Position numbers and translations under genes: made by a program. A stretch of DNA of 64,000 nucleotides from Sepiola atlantica (lineage: Eukaryota; Mollusca; Cephalopoda; Sepiida; Sepiolidae). The notes under the pieces were generated by a model. It saw only the letters and a list, made by a program, of their open reading frames with translations, was not told the DNA's origin and searched no databases. Numbering within the stretch: the stretch's first letter is position 1; every line of letters starts with the position of its first letter. Location: the NCBI GenBank assembly GCA_963556195.1, contig OY744537.1:18739274-18803273 (forward strand), in the 5' to 3' direction. This document shows positions 31,260-41,397 of the stretch, piece by piece.

Positions 31260-32480
31260 CGATAATATTGGTGTTCAATATATTTGTAGATAACTTAATT
31301 TGCTTATATAACTTTGAAATTTTCATAAGTTTAATGTAATTAAAAAAATTAGGTTGTCTCAATGTTTTTTTTAATAGAAACTAGCTAAAAGGTTGCCTAA
31401 ATTAAGAGTTTTAATAGTAGTAACATTTTTATTCCCCTTTTCAAGGATGCTTAATGCCAAATTTTGTGACCAAACAGACAGAGAAAAATGCTAAATTATA
31501 ATACAAATGTTAATTAAATAAAATATAGTAAGACATAAAAATATTATTTTCTAATGCTCATAATTATACTGAATTATTTTTAATTGAATTTTAATATGTT
31601 TTATGGCCAATTGATAATATCATTGATAATTATAATAAGCAGATTATACTGTTTTACAAAGAGAGATAAGGAGTAGGCGTAAGCAAAAATTATTTTCTTT
31701 AAGCGTCGATAAAAATTGTCCAACTCTGACTAAAAAAAAAAGAAGAAAAAAAAAGACAACCGCCACCATCACTTAATACTAAGACAAAGATTTTGATATT
31801 TTTGTGTTTGGGGCATTTTTCATCATAACTGTAAAAAAAAATTAAATTCGTTACACTTTGTTCATTAAAAACAAAAACATAAAAAAAAACATTGAATTCA
31901 CAGATTCTTGAAAAAAATATGCCCGTCCCCTTAAAAATTTAAAAAGAAAAGAGTAACTAGCAGCAATACCTAATGTTGCCGAAGATTGAATGAGGAACTC
32001 TATATATCCGACTATCTCTAACCCATAACACCATATTTTTTATTATTATTTATTATCATCAAAGATGTAGTAAGAATTGATTGAGTAAAAGAGGGTGTAA
32101 AGTACAGTAACATTTATTGCAATAATTTTTTTTTTAATTTATAGTCTTTACCATTATTTGAGGCACACCCGGCGTTTCTAGGAAATCAATGACGACTTCT
32201 GTGTACTCCTACTCCAAGCCCTGAAACCCTTACTAACATTTCCATTCTTATCTTTTTTATTATTTTTAATTTTCAAATTATAAATAAAATAAAATAAGTC
32301 GTATTTCATTTTTATAGATGTCTGGCTGGAATATAAACCTCACAATATTATTGAACCCCCTTCAATCAAAATGATATTTCAAAAGATTATACAAGTACTT
32401 TGGATAATGTAGTTTCAAAATATATATGGTTATCTCCAAAACTCTAAAAATCTGTAATCAAACGGGCAGGAACTGCAACT
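31260..32480. other. AT-rich stretch, nothing assigned
   Basis: Includes A-rich tracts at 31731-31755 and 31829-31905. No ORF of note, no repeat partner seen. Confidence 0.5.
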
Positions 32481-32484
32481 TTAT

Positions 32485-32750
32485 ATATATGCTAGTAGGA
32501 CGTGTGTCCTGATGTTGCTTGGAAATTTGAGGAAATCAAGAATCACAACCCCCAGAAGAAGATTAACTGGAAATACTATTTTCACCCAAAATGCATGACA
32601 TAAAAAATATTCGTAAATAGAACTTTTATAGTAAAATCAAAACAATCATGGAATTAGAAAACAATAAAAATGAATGGTGAATTAATGAGATGTCCTTTCG
32701 CAAAGTAATATGTAAATTAGTTAATCTAACGATGTTAAACTGGTTTCAGT
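32485..32750 (+). repeat. Dispersed repeat I, first direct copy
   Basis: CTAGTAGGACGTGTGTCCTG, then AAAATCAAAACAATCATGGA and TTAATGAGATGTCCTTTCGC, match 32835-33095 in order. The start GCTAGTAGGA resembles other CTAG-type repeat ends at 29140 and 44165. Confidence 0.8.
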
Positions 32751-32834
32751 AATTAATTACTTTTTGGTAGACCAAAACATCTGTTTATTGGGGTGAGCGA
32801 TCAAATTGCCTGTTCTCTTTGAAATATTTAAAAC

Positions 32835-33095
32835 TAGCAGAGCCTGTGTCCCGGACTTGCCTGGGAAAGTTGAGACAACCAAGAAATAAAATGACTGGAA
32901 AGATTCCCCCCCCCCAAAAAAAAAAATGCTACGCCCTTATGCACGATATAAAAAATATTTTGAAATAGAACTATGTGTTATAGTAAAATGAAAACAATCA
33001 TTGAATTATAAAATAATGAAAACGAATAGTTAATTAATGAGATGTCTTTTTGCAAAGCAATATGCAAATTAGTTTACTTTATGACGTTGGTCGCA
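32835..33095 (+). repeat. Dispersed repeat I, second direct copy
   Basis: CTAGCAGAGCCTGTGTCCCG, then AAAATGAAAACAATCATTGA and TTAATGAGATGTCTTTTTGC. A C-run/A-run lies at 32907-32926. The two copies are in tandem with a spacer of about 85 bp. Confidence 0.8.
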
Positions 33096-33334
33096 TACAC
33101 AATGACAGTATATTAGAAAGCTATTAGTCTCCTATTGTGAATATGAATTTAGCATTTTAATCTCACTAAATGGCCAACTTCATGAGCACAGATATAGATA
33201 CAAATTATTATTCGTGAAAGAAGATTTCATGAGTCAGAGTTTGAACGTTAAAATTTCAGGAGTCAGAGTCAGGCATTTGAGCTACCAACTCTACAGTCCT
33301 GCTTACAAATGTTTACACAAATAGAAAGAGCTAG

Positions 33335-33600
33335 TATTTATCTCCCTCCCACTGCAGGAAGATGTGACACAAGGTCGGAAGGTCCGGATTTGGAAAGCAC
33401 CGAAGAGGAAGAGTACTCTGGCCTATAAAAAAAAGCCTGAGCAGTCCCGTCGGCATTCCCCAGTAGGAGCACTTCAGGCGATTAGCAATAAACTAATCAA
33501 AAAGAGAAGGTAAAGCCTTGAACTGCACAGAACCTCAGATAGAAAAAAGGGCGCCTAGCACAAATAGCCAAGACTCTGATGGACCGATTGTCGAGGACAT
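33335..33600 (-). mobile_element. Decayed U2-headed SINE family 1 copy
   Basis: Recognisable family blocks on the plus strand: AGATGTGACACAAGGTCGGA, GAGTACTCTGGCC, CCCGTCGGCATTCCCCAGTA and CACTTCAGGCGATTAGCAAT. The rest is eroded and the U2 head is no longer clear. Confidence 0.75.
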
Positions 33601-33604
33601 ATAC

Positions 33605-34085
33605 TTAACTTGATATGAAAAACACCAAAAGCTTGTTGTCTAAATTTTGGGGATGACGAGGTGTTATAATTTGCATTGTTTTTCTTCGGACTATTATCAT
33701 TATCAACGTTGATACTTATATTAATACTACCTTTTGGCCTAGGTGTCCTCCAGTCGTCTTTAGATTTATTGTTCATTTTGCTTATGAATGTTTATTAATC
33801 CTCTACTCAATAATAAAGACCAATGTGTATTTATTGTGTGTATATTTGTAATTGTTTTTTATTGCTGATTTGTAATATACTACTATATCAATTGTTTCAC
33901 TTCCTAAGTGATAAAGATGCAGAAGATTGCATTATTAGTCGCCCTTAACTTTATAGGACATATTTTTCGTTAATATATATATTTTTATTAATTTTATACG
34001 TACATAAAAGTAATCCATGGACACGTGTTTCTGGCTAACTTCGACAATGATCGAACCTTCGATATTGACCATGCCACCTTGCCTG
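33605..34085. other. Unassigned, with a repeat-D-like block
   Basis: CCTCTACTCAATAATAAAGA, then CCAATGTGTATTTATTG (33800-33835), matches the start of repeat D at 16574. The ORF at 33555-33776 (-) is not recognisable. Confidence 0.5.
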
Positions 34086-34090
34086 GAAAT

Positions 34091-34164
34091 ATGCATGATT
34101 CTTATCACCTAAATATTCTAATGTATTTTTATGTAATTGTTTTTATTTGGTGATTGTATTAATA

Positions 34165-34200
<36 letters not shown>

Positions 34201-34269
34201 TATTAATACAATCACCAAATAAAAACAATTACATAAAAATACATTAGAATATTTAGGTGATAAGAATCA

Positions 34270-34274
<5 letters not shown>
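34091..34274. repeat. Perfect palindrome, 80-bp arms around (AT)12
   Basis: The arm ATGCATGATTCTTATCACCT ... AATAAAAATT (34091-34170) is matched base for base by its complement at 34195-34274. The 24-bp centre is itself alternating AT, so all 184 bp are self-complementary. Zero mismatches imply recent formation, gene conversion or an assembly join. Confidence 0.95.
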
Positions 34275-34342
<68 letters not shown>

Positions 34343-34343
34343 C
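34275..34343. repeat. (TA)n microsatellite, about 69 bp
   Basis: Interrupted once by a G. It abuts the right end of the palindrome. Confidence 0.95.
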
Positions 34344-34344
34344 C

Positions 34345-34640
34345 TATCATGCTAAAGTTAGTGAGTAAAAAAAACTGTCGGACGAAACCATTTCAAGTGT
34401 TTAGGTAAAGGGAGAAAGCAAATAGTCAGACTACCCATCATCTGAAATGAATTCACTATTTCCATAACAGGGCGCTTTCTTTCTTATTACTTTTTTCGTT
34501 CTGATATTTTTCTTTTTACTTTTTTTAAAAACTTTCCAGTTTGAGACGTTTTCTTTATTATTTATTTTAACTTTACCGATTGAGACGTTATTTTATATGA
34601 ATATGAATATTAGTGCAAACACTGGCAAAGCATAATTTTT
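34345..34640 (+). repeat. Dispersed repeat D, copy 3
   Basis: GACGAAACCATTTCAAGTGT, AGGGAGAAAGCAAATAG-like, TCTGAAATGAATTCAC and GAGACGTTATTTTATATGAA blocks as at 16574 and 19645. Confidence 0.8.
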
Positions 34641-34644
34641 TCCC

Positions 34645-36640
34645 CGTAATTTTTTCATATAAAAATAAACCTCAAATTCATCAGATTTAATAGTAAGAAA
34701 CATAATTATTTAATCAACGACAATCATATTTAAATACAGGAAAAAACATACATTATAAATTAACAATACACCTAAAGAAGGCCAGACAGCAGACCAGCCA
34801 AAATGTAGTAGATAAAAAAACAAAAGATAAATGTTGATATGGACTATAGTTGGGAGGAAGACAATATAAATAGAAAAAGCTATGGGGCATTGAGGAGATA
34901 CCACCACAACACGAAGTTTAAGAAAGTAAGTTTGAATAAACCCCACACTCCACGCCATTCAAAATAATTGATATCGTTACCTTTGGTTCCTAAATAGAAG
35001 TCGGTCAAAAATTATGCCTCATATCATACCATTATAAGATTTCTATGAAAAACAAAAACAATGCACAGGTTAAATGATTAATGTTTTTCAATAATCCGTT
35101 ATTTTGTTGCAGACGACCGAAAAGAAACAATTAGTTTCATTTTTTTTTGTTTGTTTAAATCTTATCAAAATTCATTTCTTTTTCATTATTGAAACACAAA
35201 GTAAAAGAAAAACATTAAAAAAAAATTAACTGTTAAAATACAAAGTAAAAAGAAATATTTAAAAAGAAATCATTGAATAAACGTATAAACGACAAGTCCT
35301 TTGAGACAACAGAAACGCATTAAAAAATTTATGTCTTTCTTTGGTTCAGGATCACAAATGAACCACAATACTTGAATTTTGCCATTAAGATTCAAGCTAG
35401 AAAATACTTATGTTTATTATTATCGTGAAACTTAGAAATTCAGTTATTTTGAAGTCTTTAAACCGATGAAAAGAATGTAATTTCTGGCGTGAATCAAAGT
35501 TTAAAAGGCAAAAGTCAAGTATTATGGTTCATTTGTGCTTCTAAACCAGACGAAAACAGTAATTTCCCTCTTTCGTATCAAAGAATAAAAAATATTTGTA
35601 TAAACATAGAAGCAAAACGAGTCAATACATAATAAAGGGTGGCAAAGAACTTACCAGCAGAAGAAGGAACCAAGAGAAACACATTGTGAAAAGGAAGGAA
35701 TGAAAAAAACTAGGAGATGATAGGACATACTTTCACTGCTAGCTTAGTATTATTAGATTGGGCTAGTGTTCAGGAGAGCTGGAAAAACATACAAGATTAT
35801 AAGTTATTAGGACTTTCCATAGCTAAAAGAAAGGTCTGATTTTCATAAGCAAATACTTGTAAGATAAAGGTCTACTATTCTGTTTTTTATATTCATAATA
35901 TTATAGCAATATTGGATGGGATGTACAAAAATAGTGTTAAAACGGTATTTTCCACATACGGTTAAAATTAAGCAGAAAAATGGAAAATTCCATCAGCAGT
36001 TAAAAATTAGAGCTGGAGCCAGGATATGATGTCACGGACAGGAAGTTTGAAATGAGACGTGGCGAAGAAGAAAGAAAATCTTTTCTCTTTGGGCGGTGAA
36101 CTGAGAGGATACAGTCGCCCTTTTTCAAAGCTCTCTATTCGCCCCCCCCTCCCCACCAACAAGCACTGGAATGGTTATGTAACATGTACCTTTTCAGCAA
36201 TGCAACAAAGAGCATGAGCCATTGAGCACCTATATTGTTGGTGTTTTTTTTCTCTTAACAGTTACCTTATCACAGAACCACAGGAAAGAGGAAACTTCTG
36301 TGGTTATATCTTCAGTTTGACTATGACGACACAGCTTAACTACAAAGGAAAAAGAAGACAAAGAAACAGAGAGACATCCCTATCCACTGAGCAACTTACT
36401 ACGTATCAACAAACGGTATTTTGGGTGCTGTAACTTTGGTTCATCTTTTGTTTCTCTTGAAAATTAATAACAAAATATCACAAGACCAACATCCAAAACT
36501 TAAATCAGAAAAAAAAAGACACAATTACATAAAACATGGACAATAAATCAAAACCAGTTGCCTTCCAAGGGAGAGGGAAGGATATGTTCATGGTCACTGT
36601 CCTGTTGCGGCATAAAGGTTGAGCCAGTTTCCTCAGATAG
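34645..36640. other. Long stretch without recognised genes
   Basis: The minus ORF at 34710-34958 is hydrophobic and unrecognised. The fragment 35728-35810 matches 27315-27410. Two similar blocks, TCAAATTTTGCCATTAAG-like near 35370 and AAAGTCAAGTATTATGGTTC near 35510, form a loose inverted repeat around ACAAATGAACCACAATACTT (35355) and GTATTATGGTTCATTTGTGC (35519-35538). Confidence 0.5.
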
Positions 36641-36747
36641 AGAAAATTTCTATGGAACATTAAATTCATATGTGGTCCTCAATCTCATGTATATCCCGCT
36701 CAGGCAAGATGATTTTAACAATGTTAGTCTTTGCGTCCTCCCACAGA

Positions 36748-36854
36748 TAGCGCCTGGCATTCCCAAATGGTCACCTATTTGGTTCTGACCAGGCTCAACG
36801 TCGCTTAACTTCAATGATCTACCAAGAACCGGTTTGCCTATGTGATTATGCCGT
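36748..36854 (-). repeat. 5S rRNA-like module
   Basis: On the minus strand: GGTTCTTGGTAGATCATTGA, AGTTAAGCGACGTTGAGCCT, GGTCAGAACCAAATAGGTGA, CCATTTGGGAATGCCAGGCG. It is close to 5S rRNA but with substitutions in conserved helices, so a 5S-derived SINE head. The plus ORF 36558-36788 crosses it and is a shadow. Confidence 0.75.
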
Positions 36855-36984
36855 ACATATGTTCAAGGTTTCCAGAGTGTCGCCAATTACAACAGACAAC
36901 CCGGAGGAAACAGACAGCCGAAAGATTGTAAACATAAAATACAACATGAGAAAACTGTTCAAAAATGAATACGACAACTTAATC

Positions 36985-37065
36985 TGCGAGGTGCAGGATT
37001 GGTCTAATGGTCGCCTATTGCAGACTATGGAACCATCTATACAGAGTTCAAATCCTCTCGTACAT
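36985..37065 (+). repeat. tRNA-like module between two 5S-like modules
   Basis: GAGGTGCAGGATTGGTCTAA, then TGGTCGCC (A-box region), and GAGTTCAAATCCTC (B box) at tRNA-like spacing, with a TTGCAGA anticodon-loop-like stretch. Acceptor pairing GAGG/CCTC is partly kept. A weak tRNA relic or SINE head. Confidence 0.5.
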
Positions 37066-37129
37066 ATCATGATCATTTATGTACTACTACTGCTGCTGAC
37101 AAAGTTACAAGCTGACAATTTCTCTTCCT

Positions 37130-37235
37130 CCCACAACATAATCACATTGGTACACCAGTTCTCATTAGATCACCCAAATTAAGCGACGTTGAGCCTAGCC
37201 AGTATCAGATGAATTACCATTTGGAAAGTATGGTG
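37130..37235 (+). repeat. 5S rRNA-like module
   Basis: CACACTGGTTC-like ACATTGGTACACCAGTTCTC, then ATTAGATCACCCAAATTAAG, CGACGTTGAGCCTAGCCAGT and ATTACCATTTGG. It points away from the module at 36748. The following 37255-37400 block resembles 22245-22385. Confidence 0.7.
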
Positions 37236-37539
37236 AAACCTCCGTGCCCTCCTTCCAAAAGCTTGAAGATGCTTTTAGCAGATATTTCAATACAACCTGC
37301 TAATCCACCTATGTTAACACAACCGAACAACCACACCTTGAGTGGAAACTCTGTTCTCAATCATGTGGTGAAGCTCTTCAAAAAGAGTGTGTTATCGTAG
37401 TCGTCATGAGTAAACATTAGTAAAATAGAAACTTATGTGTGATTAATAGTTTGCGATGAATTGTTTAAAGTAAGTACTGAGTTTTGGTAATAAGCAAAAC
37501 AATACTTGATCTACCAAGTAAACTAAAGTAGAGGGTCAT

Positions 37540-37640
37540 GTAGTTTGCTTGAAGCATAGTGTGTAATATATATATATATATATAAAATTTATAGAAGGTT
37601 AATAACAATGCAGAAATATACCGGGTTGTAAGAAGGAAAA
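37540..37640. repeat. Dispersed repeat fragment shared with 52405-52500
   Basis: GTAGTTTGCTTGAAGCATAG, then TGTGTAATATAT, AATTTATAG, AATGCAGA and ATATACCGGG also occur, diverged, at 52405-52480, just upstream of a LINE 3' end. Confidence 0.65.
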
Positions 37641-37705
37641 CTGAGTAATGAGTAACAAGCTATTTTTTTTTTAATTCAGTTCATTTTATATATATATATA
37701 TATAT

Positions 37706-38140
37706 AAAGTGGTGTACTAAAAGCGAACTTTTAGGAAAAGTGAAACCTATTGTGAAGAGTATATAGCTCAATAATCCAGGATAGAGCAGGTAGAATGAAG
37801 AAGAATGGAAAGGAATTAGAGAAGCAAAAGTCAAATCGGACTTTTCGACACCGGACTTTTTAGCAATCGGACATTTGCTTGCATTCGGGCAGAATTTTGC
37901 TCTGTGTTTCTTCCCCCTACAACTTTTATTTTATTTTTTCAAATTTTAAATCTTGGCCTTTGCCAACTTATCTATCCCAGCGACTTCCTCTGATGATAAG
38001 ATTTTGATCTTTGAAAAGCCTGGCTTAAGGAAAATTTAACTTGAATAAATTGCCTTTTTTGCGGAATATACCTTGCTCTGAGCAATTGAATTGAATTATG
38101 ATTTGACTTTTGCTTCTCTAATTCCTTTCCATTCTTCTTC

Positions 38141-38143
<3 letters not shown>
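37706..38143 (+). mobile_element. Hammerhead-bearing family E, copy with 44-bp inverted ends
   Basis: 37794-37837 and 38100-38143 are perfect inverted repeats (AATGAAGAAGAATGGAAAGG ... AAGTCAAATC). Upstream, 37706-37793 matches the reverse complement of 41276-41362, which follows the same block in the inverted copy, so the complete element probably has terminal inverted repeats of about 130 bp. The interior carries GGACATTTGCTTGCATTCGG, GCCAACTTATCTATCCCAGC and the hammerhead at 37985. No ORF. Confidence 0.75.
37985..38032 (+). ncRNA. Hammerhead ribozyme, type I, intact core (family E)
   Basis: Stem I TTCCT/AGGAA; CTGATGA; stem II AAGAT-TTTG-ATCTT; GAAA; stem III AAGC-CTG-GCTT; cleavage triplet TTA. 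Identical to 41115-41162. Confidence 0.85.

Positions 38144-38198
<55 letters not shown>
38143..38198. repeat. (TA)n microsatellite, about 56 bp
   Basis: Abuts the inverted end of the family E copy. Confidence 0.95.
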
Positions 38199-38199
<1 letters not shown>

Positions 38200-38200
<1 letters not shown>

Positions 38201-39245
38201 TATATAAGTAAATCTTATTTGCTTCCAGTCACAATCACTAGAGTCGTATGTGTGAAGTCGGAATATCATAATATTTCGTGTGTGTGTTTTTTTTTGTTTT
38301 TTTTTTCTTTAATGCAACAATTTGCATTATTAAACTTTGGGGGAAGAAGAAAGGGGCCTTTATATGCTTTTAGAAGTATATTAATGTTTTGTTTTTTTTG
38401 CTTTTGTTTTTTACCATTTCAAACATCTAAGAGCAAAAAGACTTACAACTTTTTCTTTTCTTCATCATGGCTGAAGAATTATCGCGACAGCAATTCTTGG
38501 CGCTTTTATTATGAGTCCGGACAACGTCCAAATTGCCAAATGCTTTTAGAAACTCGATTATATTCAATGAAGAAACTGTGGTCTTAAGAGCATGTCTCCA
38601 TGAAAGCTTTTTAGAGGCAATAGGAGAAAAGACAGTAAATGACAGACTCACTTTTTGTTCTTGGACATAACTGACTAAGTGCAACTCATTAGAATGATAC
38701 ATGTCTCCATTGGTCATTTCCCTGAAGTTTTCACTTTTCCTCTTGGTTTCACTGCTGGTCAATTTTCCGATGACAGGTTTTATAGCCCTGCAATCAGCAT
38801 TCGTGGTCAGTACATGTTCTCAAACTCCTTTAACTTGGAACCAAAGAAGGGGAGAAAAATTGGATGGTTAGAGTATTGGGCTTTAAACGATGAGGTGAAT
38901 ATATTCTATAGAATCGGTCAAGTGTACGAATTCTCACTTCCAAAGCAGAAGAAAACATTTCCAGGCAGAAAAGAAAAATGTCTTTACTAAAAATAACATT
39001 GGAATCGGCAAATCGATTAAATGTCTTGCATTCTGTTTTTAAATCAATTCGTTCACCATAACAGAATGGTTTCTAATAAGCGCTTTCACCCGATGGTCAC
39101 TGTTACTATTTATTCATGGGACATTACTGAAATCACTAAAATCGTATTTAAATAAGCATTTATAAGAAGGATTATGGAATCGGTAGCCTAAATGCTCAAC
39201 TCTGACGCCTGAAATTTTAAAAGATACTACTCTTCCACACGTAAT
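38200..39245. other. Unassigned region with three overlapping ORFs
   Basis: ORFs at 38219-38587 (+, 122 aa), 38427-38762 (-, 111 aa) and 38679-38990 (+, 103 aa) overlap each other, so at most one could be real. None resembles a family I know. No splice-supported structure, promoter or poly(A) signal stands out. T-rich at 38280-38310 and 38388-38410. Confidence 0.4.
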
Positions 39246-39246
39246 A

Positions 39247-39280
<34 letters not shown>

Positions 39281-39285
39281 GATAA

Positions 39286-39905
39286 TTTTATTTACACAGA
39301 CATGTACAAAATCTGCGACACTGGCATGTCGATGTTTTTTTGACACTTGATTCGTGCATGTCTACCCCCCTCCTTCCCTCTCGATCTGAATCAACAGACG
39401 CCCTCTCTTTCTCCTTCTTTTCCCCTATGTGTCTACCTTCCCACCACCTCTCCCCTCATCATTATTTGTTCCTCTTTCCACCTTATATTTATTTATTTAT
39501 TTATTTATTTGCCCTGTTTGTTTCAGATTCTAGATTTTAGATTTTTTGATTTTTTGATTTTTAGATTTTTTTAGATTTTTTAGATTTTTTAATTTTTAAT
39601 TTTTAACGGCCTTAATTTTTGAAATGTTAAATTTCTTTCCTTCTTCTCTTCCTCCACTTCATTCTCTCCAAATATGATCTGAGGTTAAGATCGGATTCTA
39701 ACTCTGCCTGATGAGATCTCAGTTTATAGTAACTGTTGATCGATAACATCGACATGCCAGTGTCGCAGATTTTGTACATGTCTGTGTAAATAAAATTATC
39801 ATATATAAACCTCTATTTTGATATTGAGCACTTTTTATAAACCCGGTTAAAATTCTCTGGATTACCACCCTGTGGATATTTTTCACCTGGATTATTACCA
39901 TTATT
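39286..39905. repeat. Foldback repeat family F split by an unrelated insert
   Basis: The left arm 39286-39335 (ACATGTACAAAATCTGCGAC, ACTGGCATGTCGATG) and the right copy 39672-39905 belong to one hairpin. The 335 bp between (39336-39671) are absent from other copies and consist of pyrimidine-rich DNA, a (TTTA)n and a GATTTTTT-type tandem. The right part matches 12535-12756 including its 3' extension. Confidence 0.8.
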
Positions 39906-39974
39906 ATATATATATATATATATATTAAAATGTGTAAGATTTAGAAGCCAAAACAATGCAGAAATATTTTTTTT

Positions 39975-40158
39975 TAAATAAATATTTATTTATTTAAAAT
40001 CAACTTAGTTTTGGTGATATAACGTCTTCTTCAGGCATAAAAATGTTTTTTCTTTTTCTTTTTCTTTTCCTAAACAAACTGTTTCTATGCCTGATGAAGA
40101 CGTAATATCGTCGAAACCAAGTTGATTTTAAATAAATAAATATTTATTTATAAAAAAT
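39975..40158. repeat. Inverted repeat of a SINE tail with decayed hammerhead cores
   Basis: The right arm (+) TGCCTGATGAAGACGTAATA, then TCGTCGAAACCAAGTTGATT, has CTGATGA, stem II GACG/CGTC and GAAA, but stem III and stem I no longer pair properly. The left arm is the complement with further changes (CTGAAGA). A pyrimidine-rich spacer lies at 40043-40070. Both arms end in TAAATAAATATTTATTTA. Confidence 0.7.
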
Positions 40159-40243
40159 ATATGTATATATCTGCGTTGATTTTGCCTTTCAAACCATACA
40201 AATTCAAATTTACACAACGCTTACACCGAAGAAAAATCTCTAA

Positions 40244-40249
<6 letters not shown>

Positions 40250-40280
<31 letters not shown>
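40250..40280. repeat. (TA)n microsatellite
   Basis: Separates the SINE-tail repeat from the LINE 3' end. Confidence 0.9.
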
Positions 40281-40286
<6 letters not shown>

Positions 40287-40533
40287 CAATGGAATGTGCT
40301 CCGATAAACTTGCTGCTCTGGTGCCCCCTCGATGTAAATTCACTCGACCAACCCGACAATCAGCTAAATCCCACATATTCACTGTGGATGGTCCCCAGAT
40401 GCCGGAGAACCTTCTGGTAGAAGCACCTCGCTGCACAGCTCCCAATTTAGGATGACCCCCAATACTTTCACCCTAATTCTCAGTAGCTCCTTACGTCTAC
40501 AGTAGCAGCATTCCTTGTTTGGAGTGAACTTTG

Positions 40534-40535
<2 letters not shown>
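40274..40535 (+). mobile_element. LINE 3' end (CR1/Jockey-like), 5'-truncated
   Basis: The plus frame reads YFNGMCSDKLAALVPPRCKF, then TRPTRQSAKSHIFTVDGP, the same C-terminal RT segment as the 1912-2214 ORF. The 3' UTR with TTCTCAGTAGCTCCTTACGT, CTACAGTAGCAGC and TTTGGAGTGAACTTTGTTA follows, also seen at 52610-52692. A 5' truncation is typical of target-primed reverse transcription. It ends in (TA)n. Confidence 0.8.
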
Positions 40536-40568
<33 letters not shown>

Positions 40569-40673
40569 GAAGGATGAAAAGGAATTAGAAAAGCAAAAGT
40601 CCAATCTTTTTTCAATTCAGTTGCTCATAGCAAGGTATATTCCGCAAAAAGGCAATTTATTCAAGTTAAATTT

Positions 40674-40721
40674 TTCCTTAAGCCAGGCTTTTCAAAGATC
40701 AAAATCTTATCATCAGAGAAA
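40674..40721 (-). ncRNA. Hammerhead ribozyme, type I (family E, left arm)
   Basis: Same core as 37985-38032 on the minus strand. Stem I is TTTCT/AGGAA with one G-U pair, so still paired. All catalytic positions are intact. Confidence 0.8.
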
Positions 40722-41114
40722 GATGCTGGGATAGATAAGTTGGCACAGGCCAAAATTTAAAATTTGAGAAAGTAAAATAAAAATTGTAGGGAAAAAAACA
40801 CAAAGCAAAACTCTGCCCGAGTGCAAGCAAATGTCTGATTGCAAAAAAGTCCGGTGTCAAACAGTCCAGCGGAGAAAGTGAAAAGTAGATAGGTAGGTCG
40901 TTAAAAGGCACGAGAAGTGACAAGAGAGGATTCAAAGTTAAAATCCCCCCAAAAAAAACCAACGTCTTCAGGTGCGGCGAAGATAGGTAGAATCCAATCG
41001 GACATTTGCTTGCACTCGGGCAGAGTTTTGCCTTGTGTTTTTTTCCCTACAATTTTTATTTTACTTTCTCAAATTTTAAATTTTGGCCTGTGCCAACTTA
41101 TCTATCCCAGCGTC

Positions 41115-41162
41115 TTCCTCTGATGATAAGATTTTGATCTTTGAAAAGCCTGGCTTAAGGAA
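41115..41162 (+). ncRNA. Hammerhead ribozyme, type I (family E, right arm)
   Basis: Stem I TTCCT/AGGAA; CTGATGA; stem II AAGAT-TTTG-ATCTT; GAAA; stem III AAGC-CTG-GCTT; triplet TTA. Points away from its partner at 40674-40721. Confidence 0.85.
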
Positions 41163-41356
41163 AAATTTAACTTGAATAAATTGCCTTTTTGCGGAATATA
41201 CCTTGCTATGAGCAACTGAATTGAAAAAAGATTAGACTTTTGCTTTTCTAATTCCTTTTCATCCTTCTACATATCTATCTGCTCTATCCTGGATATTGAG
41301 CTGTATACCTTTCACAATAGGTTTTACCTTTCCTAAAAGTTCGCTTTTAGTTCACC

Positions 41357-41362
<6 letters not shown>

Positions 41363-41397
<35 letters not shown>

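Larger units (their letters stand above)
40566..41362. mobile_element. Head-to-head inverted pair of family E with two outward hammerheads
   Basis: The left arm 40566-40845 (-) and right arm 40993-41275 (+) are about 280-bp inverted copies, each including a hammerhead. The centre (40846-40992) holds AAAAAGTCCGGTGTCAAACA and unrelated DNA. The right arm continues into 41276-41362, the complement of the family start at 37706-37793. The plus ORF 40917-41123 and minus ORF 40699-40962 are arm shadows. Confidence 0.82.

Noticed and set aside
38679..38990. A real exon of an unknown gene (103-aa ORF)
   Set aside because: Composition is acceptable, but it overlaps another ORF on the opposite strand, lacks recognisable homology, and has no clear splice or poly(A) signals.
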